A stretch of 64,000 nucleotides of DNA from Devosia sp. YR412 (GTDB lineage Bacteria; Pseudomonadota; Alphaproteobacteria; Rhizobiales; Devosiaceae). The first letter of the stretch is position 1. Each line of letters starts with the position of its first letter. This document shows positions 28,093 to 38,314 of this stretch, piece after piece. The notes beneath the pieces were generated by a model. The model saw only the letters and a list, made by a program, of their open reading frames with translations. It had not been told where the DNA came from and made no database searches. Location of the stretch: contig NZ_FOFL01000002.1 in assembly GCF_900110945.1 (NCBI RefSeq), positions 620,001 through 684,000 of the forward strand, given 5' to 3'. The position numbers were made by a program, and so were the translations under genes.

Positions 28093-29708
28093 CCACCCCC
28101 CTCCTCTCCATCCGCGACCTGACCATTGCCTTCGGCGCCAATGAGGCGACGCGGAAGATTTCCTTTGATATCGCGCCGGGCGAGACCGTGGCTTTGGTGG
28201 GTGAAAGCGGTTCGGGCAAGTCGGTGACGGCGCTGTCGGTGCTGAAACTCCTGCCACCGTCCGCGAAGCTCTCCGGGCGAATCCTGTTCAAGGGCCAGGA
28301 CCTCGTCACCGCGCCGCCGGCGGAACTGCGCGCCGTGCGCGGCAATGACATTTCGATGATTTTCCAGGAGCCGATGAGTTCGCTCAATCCGGTCCACACG
28401 GTGGAAAAGCAGATCGGCGAGGTGCTGGCGATCCATCGCGGGTTGCGCGCCACGGCAGCGCGGAAACGGACGCTGGAACTGCTCGATGCCGTGGGTATTC
28501 CCGATCCGGCGAGCCGATTGGCCGCCTATCCGCATCAGCTGTCGGGCGGGCAGCGCCAGCGCGTGATGATCGCCATGGCTTTGGCCAATGAGCCGGATCT
28601 TCTCATCGCCGACGAACCGACCACGGCGCTCGATGTCACCGTGCAGGCGCAGATCCTGACGCTGCTCAAGGAGTTGCAGGGCCGGCTGGGCATGGCCATG
28701 CTGTTCATTACCCATGACCTCGGCGTGGTCAAAAAGATCGCCGACCGGGTCTGCGTCATGACCAAGGGCGAGATCGTGGAGACTGGCAAGGTTGAGACCG
28801 TTTTCGCCAATCCACAGCACGCCTATACCAGCCACTTGCTGGCGGCCGAGCCCAAGGGCAGCCCGCCGGCCTCTGATCCAGCCGCCGCCAGCATTGTCGA
28901 TGTTGCCGACCTCAAGGTCTGGTTCCCGATCAAGCGCGGCCTGCTGCGCCGCACGGTGGGGCATATCAAGGCCGTCGATGGCGTGGACCTCTCCATTCGC
29001 CGCGGCGAGACCCTGGGCGTGGTGGGTGAAAGCGGTTCGGGCAAGTCGACCCTGGGCTATGCGGTGCTGCGGTTGATCCCGTCCGATGGCAAGATCGTCG
29101 TGCTCGGCAATGCTGTGCAATCGCGCTCGTGGAAAGCCATGCGGCCGCTGCGGGCCGACATGCAGATCGTCTTCCAGGACCCCTATGGCTCGCTGAGCCC
29201 ACGTCTTTCGGTCGACCAGATCATCGGCGAGGGCCTTGCGGTGCACATGCCGCGCCTGACGGCGGCCGAGCGCGACGACCGCGTGGTCAAGGCGCTGGAA
29301 GAAGTCGGCCTGCCCCCGGCCAGCCGCTTCCGCTATCCGCATGAATTCTCCGGTGGCCAGCGCCAACGCATCGCCATCGCCCGGGCCATGGTGCTGGAGC
29401 CAAAATTCGTCGTACTGGACGAGCCGACCTCGGCGCTGGACGTGTCGATCCAGGCGCAAGTGGTGGACCTGTTGCGCGACATTCAGCAAAGGCGCGGGCT
29501 GACCTACCTGTTCATTTCGCATGACCTGAAGGTTGTGCGCGCGCTGGCCAACCAGCTCATCGTCATGCGCAATGGCAAGATCGTCGAACAGGGCGCCGCC
29601 AAGGATATCTTTGCCGCGCCGCAGTCGGATTATACCAAGGCCCTGATGGCGGCGGCATTCAACACCGACGTGATTGCATCCGCCCAGTTGCCCCCTGTCA
29701 CGCCTTGA
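28089..29708 (+). CDS. yejF: microcin C/oligopeptide ABC transporter ATPase YejF (two ATPase domains)
   Basis: A duplicated ABC ATPase of about 539 residues. Each half has Walker A GESGSGKS, a signature (LSGGQRQR in the first half, FSGGQRQR in the second) and Walker [13 protein letters not shown] / [12 protein letters not shown]. It energises YejB/YejE. No ATG exists at the expected start: the reading begins at TTG 28089 (then Thr-Thr-Pro-Leu-Leu-Ser-Ile-Arg) or at an in-frame TTG 28077. The original ATGA overlap with yejE seems to have been lost when the toxin-antitoxin pair was inserted, so expression may depend on read-through translation from the toxin gene. Confidence 0.92.
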   Translation: MTTPLLSIRDLTIAFGANEATRKISFDIAPGETVALVGESGSGKSVTALSVLKLLPPSAKLSGRILFKGQDLVTAPPAELRAVRGNDISMIFQEPMSSLNPVHTVEKQIGEVLAIHRGLRATAARKRTLELLDAVGIPDPASRLAAYPHQLSGGQRQRVMIAMALANEPDLLIADEPTTALDVTVQAQILTLLKELQGRLGMAMLFITHDLGVVKKIADRVCVMTKGEIVETGKVETVFANPQHAYTSHLLAAEPKGSPPASDPAAASIVDVADLKVWFPIKRGLLRRTVGHIKAVDGVDLSIRRGETLGVVGESGSGKSTLGYAVLRLIPSDGKIVVLGNAVQSRSWKAMRPLRADMQIVFQDPYGSLSPRLSVDQIIGEGLAVHMPRLTAAERDDRVVKALEEVGLPPASRFRYPHEFSGGQRQRIAIARAMVLEPKFVVLDEPTSALDVSIQAQVVDLLRDIQQRRGLTYLFISHDLKVVRALANQLIVMRNGKIVEQGAAKDIFAAPQSDYTKALMAAAFNTDVIASAQLPPVTP

Positions 29709-29757
29709 CGTTTGCGCCTAGTCTGCTGTCATCAAACCATTATTCCGGAGCCGTCCG

Positions 29758-31605
29758 ATGAAATTCGCACCCCTCCTCGCCGCTGCCCTGCTGTTCGGCA
29801 TGTCGGCCCCGGCCTTCGCCCAGACTCAGCCTGGAGAATGGGTCCATGCCTTTGCCATGGAGGGTCAGCCCAAATACGGCCCCGACTTCACCCACTTCGA
29901 CTATGTCAATGTCGACGCGCCCAAGGCGGGCACCGTGCGCATGGGGACGATGGGCGGTTTCGACACCTTCAACCCCATCCTGCCCAAGGGTGATCCGGCG
30001 AGCGGCATCGGCTTGCTTTACGAGACGCTGCTCACCCCCTCGCTGGACGAGCAGAGCGTCTATTACGGCTCGCTCGCAGAGGCGCTCAAGATCGGCCCCG
30101 ACTATGGCTCGGTGACCTTCCGCATGAACCCCGCTGCGAAGTGGCATGATGGCGAGCCGGTAACCGCCGAGGACGTGGTCTGGAGCTTCAACACGGCGGT
30201 GGAAATCAATCCCGACCAGGCCCAGTATTATCATAATGTGACCAAGGCCGAGGTCACGGCGCCGGGCGAAGTGACCTTCACTTTCGACCAGACCGGCAAT
30301 CGCGAACTGCCGCTGATCCTCGGTCAGGTCATGGTGCTGCCCCAGCATTGGTGGGAGGGCGAGGACGCCAGCGGCAAGAAACGCAATATCGCTGAATCCA
30401 CCCTCGAGCCACCGCTCGGCTCAGGTCCCTATGAACTCGACAGCTTCGACGCCGGCCGCACTATTACCTACAAGCGGGTGGAAGACTATTGGGGCAAGGA
30501 CCAGCCGACCCAGGTCGGCAGCAATAATTTCGACGAATACCGCATCGAGAGCTTCCTCGACGAAACGGTGTGGTTCGAGGCCTTCAAGGGCGACCAGTTC
30601 GACTATTGGAGCGAATATACCGCCCGCCGCTGGGCCACCGGCTTCGACTTCCCCGCCGTGCGCGAGGGCCGCGTCGTACAGGAGGAATTCGCCCAGGACT
30701 ATAATGGCAGCGGCTTGATGACCGGCTTCATCCCCAACCTGCGCCGCGAGAAATTCCAGGACGAGCGGGTCCGCGAGGCGATCAACTTGGCCTTCGACTT
30801 CGAGTCGCTGAACAAGACGCTGTTCTATGGCCAGTATGAGCGCATCGACAGCTACTTCTACGGCCTGCCCTTCAAATCCTCCGGCCTGCCCGAGGGCGAG
30901 GAGCTGGACATCCTCAATTCGGTCAAGGACCTGGTCCCGCCCAGCGTCTTCACTGAACCCTATGTCAATCCGGTCAATGGCGATGCCGGCAAGCTGCGCG
31001 GCAACCTGCGCCAGGCGCTCTCGCTGCTCACCGAAGCCGGCTATACGCTCAATGGCAATCAGCTGGTCGATGCCAATGGCCAGCAGCTGACCATTGAAAT
31101 CCTGACCCAGCAGCCCTCGCTCGAGCCGGTGTTCCAGAACCTCGTTACCAATCTCGGCACCATCGGCGTGCTGGCGACCATCCGCAATGTCGACAGCCCG
31201 CAATATATCAACCGCATCCGCAGCTTTGACTATGACATGCTCTATACCCAATGGGCCCAGTCGTGGTCGCCGGGCAATGAGCAGCGCTTCTTCTTCGGCT
31301 CGGAAAGCGCCACGGAAGAAGGCTCGCGCAACTATGCCGGTATTGCCGATCCGGGGATCGACGCCCTGATCGAAAAGCTGATCGCTGCCGACGACCGCGC
31401 CACTCAGGAAGCTGCCGTCAAGGCGCTCGACCGCGTGCTGCTGCACCACCACTATGTGGCGCCCGGCTACACTCTGCGCCACTCCCGCACCGCCCGCTGG
31501 GACCGCTTCAGCCGGCCGGAAGTGCTGCCGGAATTCTCCTCGGGCTTCCCGACGATCTGGTGGTGGGATGCGGAGAAGGCGGCAAAGACCGGTGGGGCGC
31601 AGTAA
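29758..31605 (+). CDS. yejA: microcin C/oligopeptide ABC transporter substrate-binding protein YejA
   Basis: A 615-residue periplasmic protein of the SBP_bac_5 family. The signal peptide MKFAPLLAAALLFGMSAPAF is cleaved near AFAQ. Family features are FTHFDYVNVDAPKAGTVRMG, FNPILPKGDPASGIGLLYET, the core block MNPAAKWHDGEPVTAEDVVW, and a long C-terminal lobe. It captures peptides for YejB/E/F. It lies last in the operon (order B-E-F-A), whereas the E. coli order is A-B-E-F. Confidence 0.94.
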   Translation: MKFAPLLAAALLFGMSAPAFAQTQPGEWVHAFAMEGQPKYGPDFTHFDYVNVDAPKAGTVRMGTMGGFDTFNPILPKGDPASGIGLLYETLLTPSLDEQSVYYGSLAEALKIGPDYGSVTFRMNPAAKWHDGEPVTAEDVVWSFNTAVEINPDQAQYYHNVTKAEVTAPGEVTFTFDQTGNRELPLILGQVMVLPQHWWEGEDASGKKRNIAESTLEPPLGSGPYELDSFDAGRTITYKRVEDYWGKDQPTQVGSNNFDEYRIESFLDETVWFEAFKGDQFDYWSEYTARRWATGFDFPAVREGRVVQEEFAQDYNGSGLMTGFIPNLRREKFQDERVREAINLAFDFESLNKTLFYGQYERIDSYFYGLPFKSSGLPEGEELDILNSVKDLVPPSVFTEPYVNPVNGDAGKLRGNLRQALSLLTEAGYTLNGNQLVDANGQQLTIEILTQQPSLEPVFQNLVTNLGTIGVLATIRNVDSPQYINRIRSFDYDMLYTQWAQSWSPGNEQRFFFGSESATEEGSRNYAGIADPGIDALIEKLIAADDRATQEAAVKALDRVLLHHHYVAPGYTLRHSRTARWDRFSRPEVLPEFSSGFPTIWWWDAEKAAKTGGAQ

Positions 31606-31614
31606 GGAAGAATA

Positions 31615-31738
31615 CCCCACCCGACCGCCTTCGGCGGCCACCCTCCCCACAAAGGGGGAGGGATAAGGGGCATCGAGTTCGCTGAGCCATCCAGTCCCTC
31701 CCCTGAATGGGGAGGGTGGCCCCGGAGGTCGGGTGGGG
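31615..31738. repeat. nested palindromic intergenic repeat between convergent yejA and tamB
   Basis: Outer arms CCCCACCCGACC (31615-31626) and GGTCGGGTGGGG (31727-31738) are perfect complements. Inner arms at 31636-31648 and 31709-31721 pair over 13 bases. Each half also contains its own hairpin (CCCTCCCC at 31641 with GGGGAGGG near 31655, and CCCTCCCC at 31696 with GGGGAGGG at 31709). The whole 124-base unit can fold as a cloverleaf-like structure. It looks like a non-autonomous mobile repeat of the REP/REPIN or MITE kind and may serve as a bidirectional terminator here. Confidence 0.75.
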
Positions 31739-31776
31739 TGATGGCTGGACTGGGCGTCGGAGGACAGCGCCTGCCC

Positions 31777-34700
31777 TCAGTAGTCCTTCTCGTAGAACAC
31801 GCCGAGGGAGGAATTCCCGTCCTGCCCGGCCGCACCCGTGACCTTCAGGTCATTCGTCACATCGAGATTGATCGTCACCTTGCTCTGCCCGCCCGCGCCG
31901 GCCTGGACGCCGAGATAGACATTGTCCTGGATATAGGTGCCGGCCTGTACCGCCACATTGCCCTGGTCGTCGGTGACCACGTCAAGATCGGCCAGGCCCG
32001 CGGCGCCACGCAGGCTGTCGACGAGGCCATTGCCGCCACCGCCACCCACCAGTTCGGCGGCCGCGCCGGCCAGCTTGGCCAATTGCAGCGGCGACAGCTC
32101 GCCCATCGAGCGCTTGAAGATCAGCCGGCTCAGCACCTCGTCCTGCGGCAGCATGGGGCTGGAGGTAAAGCTGACGTCGATATCCGAGGCACGGCCCGAG
32201 ACGGTGACGAAGACCGTAATGCCCTCACCCTCGGTGCGGGCGACGAAATTGAGCTGCGGGTCGAGATCGCCGACCAAAGTGACGCTGCCGCTTTCGAAGG
32301 TGACGCGCTGGCCGAGAATGGCGAGGCGCCCGCGGTTGAGCTGGAAGCTGCCGACCGGCTGGATATTGTTGATCGGGCCGGTGATCCGCACCGAACCACC
32401 CACTTCCGCATCGAGACCGCGGCCACGGATGAAGATCTGGTTGGGCGCGTTGAGGTTGATGTCGAGCAGCAGGCCCGCCGGCCGCGTCTGCGGAATCGGC
32501 CGACCAGTGCGATCGTCGATCTTGGCGCGGATCAGTGTCTGCTCCACCGCGGAGGGCGTGTTGATGTGATCGACATCGATCAGCTGCGCCCCACCGCCGA
32601 AATTCTCCGGCACGGTGATATTGGCCTCTTCCACCAGCACATCGCCCGACAGAAGCGGCGAGCCGGTGAGATTGCCGGTCAGCGCCAGATTGCCGGCGAC
32701 GGTGGCGACGAACAGATTGCCATCGGCATAGCGGGCGGAATTGAGCGCCACGCGGATATCGGCCGGGAAGCCGCCGCTGAGGCCAACCGTGCCCGAGGCC
32801 GAGACTGAGCCGCCGGTGGAGAGGCCTGCCGAGAGCGAGTCGATGACGAGGTTTTGCCCCGTGAGGCTGGCGGAACCGCTGATATTGGTCAGGCGCAGGT
32901 TGAGTTCGGGATCGACATAGCCGGAGCCGCTGGTCGAGACGCGGCCACCGAATTGCGGACTGCCGAGCGAACCGGAGACCCGCGCATCCAGCGTCACCAT
33001 ACCGCTGAGCTGGCCACCGCGATCGGCGACAAATTGATTGCCCAGCGCCAGCGGGGCCGAACCCTGCAACGCGAGATTGAGCCCATTGCCCTCCAGCGGC
33101 ACCGTGCCGGAACCAGAAATGGTCAGCCCGCCGGCCCCATTGGCGCGCAGCGCGGCCAGCGTCACCGTGCCGTTGCGGAAACTGCCGTTGGCCGAGGCGC
33201 TGAGCGGGGCGATGCCGAAACTGCCGATGGCCGCCGCATTGACGCCGGCCACCTGGGCCTCGAAATTCACCTGCGGATCGCTGCCGGTGCCGCTGACATT
33301 GACCCGGCCATTGAGCGTGCCGGCGAGGCCCAAATCGGGCGCCACGGCATTGGCGATGGAGAGCGGCAGGGCATTGATATCGAGCGCGATGGACAGCGCC
33401 TCGCCGGCCGAACCGGAGGCGGTGATCGAGCCGGAGCCGACATCGAAGCGCACGGCGTCCAGCGTGATATCGGAACCGGCTACCTGCAAGACGGTCGGCT
33501 GGGCCAGCCGCGCTGATAGGGTGCCCTGCTGCAATTGCGCGCGATCCACCGCGAGACGATAGCCGCCATCGACCGGGGTGAGCGATCCGGCCACATCGAC
33601 GTCGGTGCCGGTGGTCAAAGCTGCCTGTGCGTCGAAAGAGGTCGTTGTGCCACTCTGCGTGGCGCGGGCGGTCAGCGTCTTGATGTCGACACCGGCTGCC
33701 GAAACATTGCTGGCATTGGCCGAACCATCCACCGAGGGCACGCCGAACAGGTCGCCGATCGTGGCGCTGATGTCAGCAGCGCCGACGGTAATGTCCTTGA
33801 CCACGAGGCTGCGCACATCGCCGCGAACGGTGGCGCCCTGCTTGCCATCGACCGGCGCCAGGGTAATCGCAGCATTGACCGCGCCCTGCGCTTCGAGCAG
33901 CGCCAGGGCGGCGGGAACGGAGACGTCGGGCGATACCAGCTCCAGCCCGCCATTGATCATGCCGGTCAGCAATTCGCGAGTCAGCCCGCCGGTGATGCGC
34001 GTGCCGGCCGCCTGGAAATCGAGATTGGCCAAGGCCTGTTCGCTCGGCGTGACGCTGAGATCAGCCGCAAGCGTGGTGCGATGGCCATCGAGCGATGCCG
34101 CGCCGGAGATGGCGCCGGTCAGCGTATCGACATTGTACTGGCCATCAAAACCGACCGTGGCATCGCGCAAGGCGCGCCCAGCCAACTGGCCTGAAAAAAC
34201 ATTGGCATCGAGATTGAGGTCGATGACATTCTCGGCCCCCTTGGCGGTGCCGACAACCTTGAGTGCACCGCTGGCCTGGTCGGACAGCAGGGCGAGGTCG
34301 CTGAGGTCGAGGTTGAAGGCGAAATCGGCCACGGCGCTGGAATAGGTTCCATCGGCAAGGATCTGCACCTGGTCATTGCTGATGCTGAACTTTTCGGCCA
34401 GCAGACCGGCCTCGGTACGAGCCAAACGGCCGGTGAGAGATACCGCGCCAGCAAGCAAGCCATCGGCCACCTCGTCGCCAATCGACAGGTTGGTGCCGGT
34501 GCCATCCAGTGCCACGTCGAAGCCACCGCTCAGCGGCTGCAGGTCGCCGGTGATGCGCAGCGCCAGCCCGCCGTCTAGATCGCGCCCGGCCAGGCCCGAG
34601 AAGGGCGCGATGCTGGCGGTTTCGAGATTGATGTCGCCACCGAAATCCAGCCCGTTGAGCCGACCAGTCAGCGCCAGCACCAGCGCCTGCCCGACCACCC

Positions 34701-36117
34701 GCAATTCAGCGATTTCCACCGGCTGTCCGGCTTCCCAGAGACCCGCAAGGCCGAGGCCGATACTGTCACCCAGCGCCGCCTCGATCTCGGGCGAACCGGC
34801 AATGCCGGCCAAAGTGCCATCGCCATTGAAGGTCACGCGACGCGTTGCCGGATCGCTGAGATTGGCGGCGACACCGCCCAGATTCAAAGCCAGCGTATCG
34901 GCGGCAAAGCCGTCGGTGGCAAAGCCCGCGATATTGAGCGTCGAGGTCCAATCCTCGCCGGTCTCGCCAAAGGAGACGGCCAGTTGCGCCGAACCGACGC
35001 GGGTAGCGCTGCCGGGCACCGGCAGGGTCACCGTGCCGCCGGATGGGTCGGCGACCACGGCATTGAGGGTCAACCGGCGCAGGAAATTGTCGGCCGTCGT
35101 ATCGGCAGCGGCTTCCAGCGACAGCTGGCCACCGGAGAGGCGCAGGCCGGAGATGGAAATGCCGCCTTCCGAGCGGATCAGCGCATTGGCGGTGAGCACC
35201 GTTTCGGCGCCGAAGAACGGGCGATAGGGTTCGGCAATCAACGTCGCCAGTGGCCCGCGCAGATCGGCGGCCACGGCAATGCCCTCAGCCTGCTGGTTGA
35301 TCGTCGCCACACCCGACAGCGCCGTCTGCCCATTGGCCTGCAACTGCAACTCGGTACGCAGGTCGGTCACCGGACCGGACCCGGCCAGCGTCAGCGTAAC
35401 CGCGGGGCGGCCGTCGATGTTGAGCAGGTTGGCGATGACGCCATTCTCGGGCTCGACCAGCGACAGGCCGAGATCAATGGAATTGTCCGCATTGCGATAG
35501 GCCACGTCGAGATCGAGCGTACCGCCCGGACCATCGAGACGGACAATATCGAGATTGGTGGTGAGATTGCCGCCTTCCAGCGTCAGCGCGCCGGCCAGCG
35601 AAATCTCCGAGCCCAGGCCAAACACATTCTCGCCAAAGGTCACTGAGGGAACCGAGAGCTCCTGCAGGATGATCGCCACCGGGAATTCCGGCACCTGGAA
35701 ACCACCGGCTTCCGGCGCCGGCAGGTCCACCGCGCCTTCGACCGGCACGGCATTGCGGATATACTCGATGGAGTCTGCCTTGAGCGACTGCACATCCAGC
35801 CGGCCGAGGAACAGCGCCGCCTGGTTCCAGGTCAGCGTGGCATTGTTGACGCGCAGCCAGACGCCCTCGGCATCGGAAATGGTGATTTCGCGGATCGAGA
35901 CATTGGAGCCCAGCGCCCCGTCGATATTGGAGAGCTGGATCTTGCGCTCAGGAGTCGACAGCCGGTCCTGCACGAAATTGGTCAGCCAGTCCTTCTGTTG
36001 CTCATTGTTCATCGTGAGAACTTCGCCCATGTCCTGCGCCACGACGGGCGCGACAAGGCCGAGGCCGAACAGGCAGAACAGGGCAAGGGTGAGGCGCTGC
36101 AACAGGGACATGATCAT
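31777..36117 (-). CDS. tamB: translocation and assembly module subunit TamB (DUF490 family)
   Basis: A 1446-residue periplasmic AsmA-like protein. An N-terminal hydrophobic anchor (about residues 4-27) precedes a very long repetitive beta-rich region (short strands with Gly/Ala/Asp, like LNIDGRPAVTLTLAGSGPVT). The C-terminal DUF490/TamB domain is recognised by FNLNAPNQIFIRGRGLDAEV-type sequence and the ending YLGVQAGAGGQSKVTINLDV. TamB works with TamA in outer-membrane protein insertion and phospholipid transport. It overlaps the stop of tamA by one base (36117). Confidence 0.93.
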   Translation of the reverse strand: MIMSLLQRLTLALFCLFGLGLVAPVVAQDMGEVLTMNNEQQKDWLTNFVQDRLSTPERKIQLSNIDGALGSNVSIREITISDAEGVWLRVNNATLTWNQAALFLGRLDVQSLKADSIEYIRNAVPVEGAVDLPAPEAGGFQVPEFPVAIILQELSVPSVTFGENVFGLGSEISLAGALTLEGGNLTTNLDIVRLDGPGGTLDLDVAYRNADNSIDLGLSLVEPENGVIANLLNIDGRPAVTLTLAGSGPVTDLRTELQLQANGQTALSGVATINQQAEGIAVAADLRGPLATLIAEPYRPFFGAETVLTANALIRSEGGISISGLRLSGGQLSLEAAADTTADNFLRRLTLNAVVADPSGGTVTLPVPGSATRVGSAQLAVSFGETGEDWTSTLNIAGFATDGFAADTLALNLGGVAANLSDPATRRVTFNGDGTLAGIAGSPEIEAALGDSIGLGLAGLWEAGQPVEIAELRVVGQALVLALTGRLNGLDFGGDINLETASIAPFSGLAGRDLDGGLALRITGDLQPLSGGFDVALDGTGTNLSIGDEVADGLLAGAVSLTGRLARTEAGLLAEKFSISNDQVQILADGTYSSAVADFAFNLDLSDLALLSDQASGALKVVGTAKGAENVIDLNLDANVFSGQLAGRALRDATVGFDGQYNVDTLTGAISGAASLDGHRTTLAADLSVTPSEQALANLDFQAAGTRITGGLTRELLTGMINGGLELVSPDVSVPAALALLEAQGAVNAAITLAPVDGKQGATVRGDVRSLVVKDITVGAADISATIGDLFGVPSVDGSANASNVSAAGVDIKTLTARATQSGTTTSFDAQAALTTGTDVDVAGSLTPVDGGYRLAVDRAQLQQGTLSARLAQPTVLQVAGSDITLDAVRFDVGSGSITASGSAGEALSIALDINALPLSIANAVAPDLGLAGTLNGRVNVSGTGSDPQVNFEAQVAGVNAAAIGSFGIAPLSASANGSFRNGTVTLAALRANGAGGLTISGSGTVPLEGNGLNLALQGSAPLALGNQFVADRGGQLSGMVTLDARVSGSLGSPQFGGRVSTSGSGYVDPELNLRLTNISGSASLTGQNLVIDSLSAGLSTGGSVSASGTVGLSGGFPADIRVALNSARYADGNLFVATVAGNLALTGNLTGSPLLSGDVLVEEANITVPENFGGGAQLIDVDHINTPSAVEQTLIRAKIDDRTGRPIPQTRPAGLLLDINLNAPNQIFIRGRGLDAEVGGSVRITGPINNIQPVGSFQLNRGRLAILGQRVTFESGSVTLVGDLDPQLNFVARTEGEGITVFVTVSGRASDIDVSFTSSPMLPQDEVLSRLIFKRSMGELSPLQLAKLAGAAAELVGGGGGNGLVDSLRGAAGLADLDVVTDDQGNVAVQAGTYIQDNVYLGVQAGAGGQSKVTINLDVTNDLKVTGAAGQDGNSSLGVFYEKDY

Positions 36118-38000
36118 CAGAACGACTGCCCTATGCCGACATAGATTGCATAATCGGGATCGCTGGCACGCTTGTTAAGCGGCACGGCGAAATCGAGCCG
36201 CAACGGCCCGAGCCCGGTGTAGTAGCGCACGCCGAGGCCCGCGCCGATGCGCAGGTCTTCCAGCGCTGGGAAGCGATCGGCCGCGACATAGCCGGCATCC
36301 ACGAAGCCGACCACGCCGATATCCTGCGTTACCTTGGCCCGCGCTTCGAGCGAGCCTTCCAGCAGATAGCGCCCGCCTGTGACGATCCCGGCGCCATTAT
36401 CGACACCGATCGACTTGAAGGCATAGCCGCGCACCGAGCCGCCGCCGCCGGCAAAGAACAGCTTGTCGGGCGGAATTTCGGAAAGCTCCGGTCCGACCAG
36501 CGCCCCGGCCTTCAGCCGGCCGGCCAAAACGAACGGATCGTCCTCGCCAAAGCCGAAGTAGGTGCGGCCTTCGACGGTGAAACGCGCCGCGGCATTCTCG
36601 TAGTTGAGCTCATAGAAAGGCTCGACATTGACCGCCGCATACCAGCCCTCGGTCGCATTGACCTTGTCATTGCGGAAGTCCAGCACCGCCCCGCCATAAA
36701 GACCGACGGTCTTGAAGTCGCGCGTGCCGAAGGCGTCGTCGAAGCGGTTGATCTCGAACTGCGCGCCGCCTTCGAGCGTAATCTGGTCGGAGAGGATATG
36801 CGTCAGGCCACCCCGGCCCGAGGCCGAGGTCTCGGTATAGGTCGGATAGATGGTGCGCTCGGCCGAGACCGAGGCAACGAAATCGGTGTCCGGCGTGAAG
36901 ACGCCTGGCTTGGTGAAGGTGCCGCCGAACATGTAGTCGAATTCGCGCGTGTCGATCGGAAAGGCAATGCTGGCCACGCGGGCATCGAGCCGCAACCGCT
37001 CGGCCTGGCCAAACAGATTGCGCCACAGGTGGAAGCCCTCCACACCCAGGCCGTCGACCGTGGAAAACGTCGCGCCGGCACCAAAGCGGCGACCAGGCAA
37101 TTCCTGGACGATCAATTGGTACGGCAGCAACCCATCGGCGCCGATACTCTCGGCCGCCTCCAGCCGCGCCGCCTGGAACACTTCCAGCCGGTCGAGACGC
37201 TTCTGCGCTAGCGCCACCTCGTCGGGATCGAATTCCTCGCCCACCGTGAGGCCGGTCTGTCGCCGCACGAATTCGGGATCCATCCGCTCGGTGCCGGTCA
37301 CGGTCACATCGCCGAACGCCGCCTTGCGGCCCGGGTCGACGGTGATGGTCACATCCACCAGATTGGTGGCGTGATCGGCCACCACGTCGCGGTTTTCAAT
37401 CACCGCCTTGGCATAGCCCTGCTGCCGCCAGGCCTCGAGCGCCAGCTGTTCAGCGCGCAGGATGACTGAGGATTTTGCCACAAGGCCCGCGCCAAAACCC
37501 ACATTGGACGGCAGCTCGACCTGATCCCAGGGATCATCGGTCGGCGGCGCCTCATTGGCGAGGGTCACGCGGTTGAAATGGAATTCCGGGCCCGGATTGA
37601 CGACGAGTGCCACATCGACGGGGTCGGGCAGATTGACGTCCGGCGCCAGTTTCGAGGCTTCGACACCGCCGACCAGGATCGAAACCGTGCCGCCGTAATA
37701 GCCTTCATTATAGAGCGCAGCGACCACGCGCCGATAGTCGCCCCGCGCCTTGGCCAGCAGACCCGCCGCGCCGGAAGCCGGCTCATTCTGGTCGGCCACC
37801 AGCGCCGAGGCATTGCGCACCACGCCCTCGAGCGGGCCGGTGGCACCGACCGTAACGGTCACTGAATAGGGCTGTGGATCGGTGATGACTGATTCTGCGT
37901 CGGCCTCGTCCTCGAAGAACTTCATGCCGAACAATTCAAAGGCGTAGGCCGGCGCTGTCGCCATGCCGAAACCGGCCAGGGCAACGCACAAGGCGCTCAT
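36117..38000 (-). CDS. tamA: outer-membrane assembly factor TamA (BamA/Omp85 family)
   Basis: A 627-residue Omp85 protein. A signal peptide (ending near PAYAFE) is followed by POTRA domains (about 40-290, with GYYGGTVSILVGG and AFGDVTVTGTERMDPEFVRR). The C-terminal 16-strand barrel (about 300-627) includes FFAGGGGSVRGYAFKSIG, carrying the lid-loop VRGY motif, and LGPLRLDFAVPL. The last residue is Phe, as in BAM substrates. It pairs with the downstream tamB in one operon. The ribosome binding site is weak (ACGAG). Confidence 0.93.
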   Translation of the reverse strand: MSALCVALAGFGMATAPAYAFELFGMKFFEDEADAESVITDPQPYSVTVTVGATGPLEGVVRNASALVADQNEPASGAAGLLAKARGDYRRVVAALYNEGYYGGTVSILVGGVEASKLAPDVNLPDPVDVALVVNPGPEFHFNRVTLANEAPPTDDPWDQVELPSNVGFGAGLVAKSSVILRAEQLALEAWRQQGYAKAVIENRDVVADHATNLVDVTITVDPGRKAAFGDVTVTGTERMDPEFVRRQTGLTVGEEFDPDEVALAQKRLDRLEVFQAARLEAAESIGADGLLPYQLIVQELPGRRFGAGATFSTVDGLGVEGFHLWRNLFGQAERLRLDARVASIAFPIDTREFDYMFGGTFTKPGVFTPDTDFVASVSAERTIYPTYTETSASGRGGLTHILSDQITLEGGAQFEINRFDDAFGTRDFKTVGLYGGAVLDFRNDKVNATEGWYAAVNVEPFYELNYENAAARFTVEGRTYFGFGEDDPFVLAGRLKAGALVGPELSEIPPDKLFFAGGGGSVRGYAFKSIGVDNGAGIVTGGRYLLEGSLEARAKVTQDIGVVGFVDAGYVAADRFPALEDLRIGAGLGVRYYTGLGPLRLDFAVPLNKRASDPDYAIYVGIGQSF

Positions 38001-38314
38001 ACTCGTTACTAACCGCGCGATATGCAGTGGACCAGTTCCCGCCCGTTACGCTTCAACCAGATAGGCAGAAGCTGAGATTGCCCTTGGGGAGAGAAGATTC
38101 CGTTAAGGATGCCCCACCCCGCTGCTCCGCCCAACAGACGGTCTTTTAGGGGCGAGTTTAGGGCGAGGCGGCGGCAAGAGACAACCTCTGCTGGCATTTG
38201 CTGCAAATTGCATGGGGGATCGTGGCCGATGGGCAACGGCTGATCCAAGGTTGACCGCGGCCCCTTAGCCGGTCCACTTTGCGGCTCTCCCCCCGACCGT
38301 TCAGGACTTTCCGC
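38001..38314. promoter_or_regulatory. divergent intergenic region between tamA and ydfG
   Basis: This 314-base stretch must carry the tamA promoter (minus) and the ydfG promoter (plus). I see no open frame with recognisable protein and no strong palindrome. AGGAC lies about eight bases before the ydfG ATG and supports that start. I cannot assign -35/-10 boxes with confidence. Confidence 0.35.

Noticed and set aside
31615..31738. CRISPR-like repeat array
   Set aside because: The repeats are inverted, not direct with regular spacers. No CRISPR array or cas gene was seen anywhere in the window.
31738..32808. Plus-strand open frames of more than 200 codons opposite tamB
   Set aside because: tamB is repetitive and GC-rich, so antisense frames stay open. 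None has motifs, a signal peptide or a ribosome binding site.
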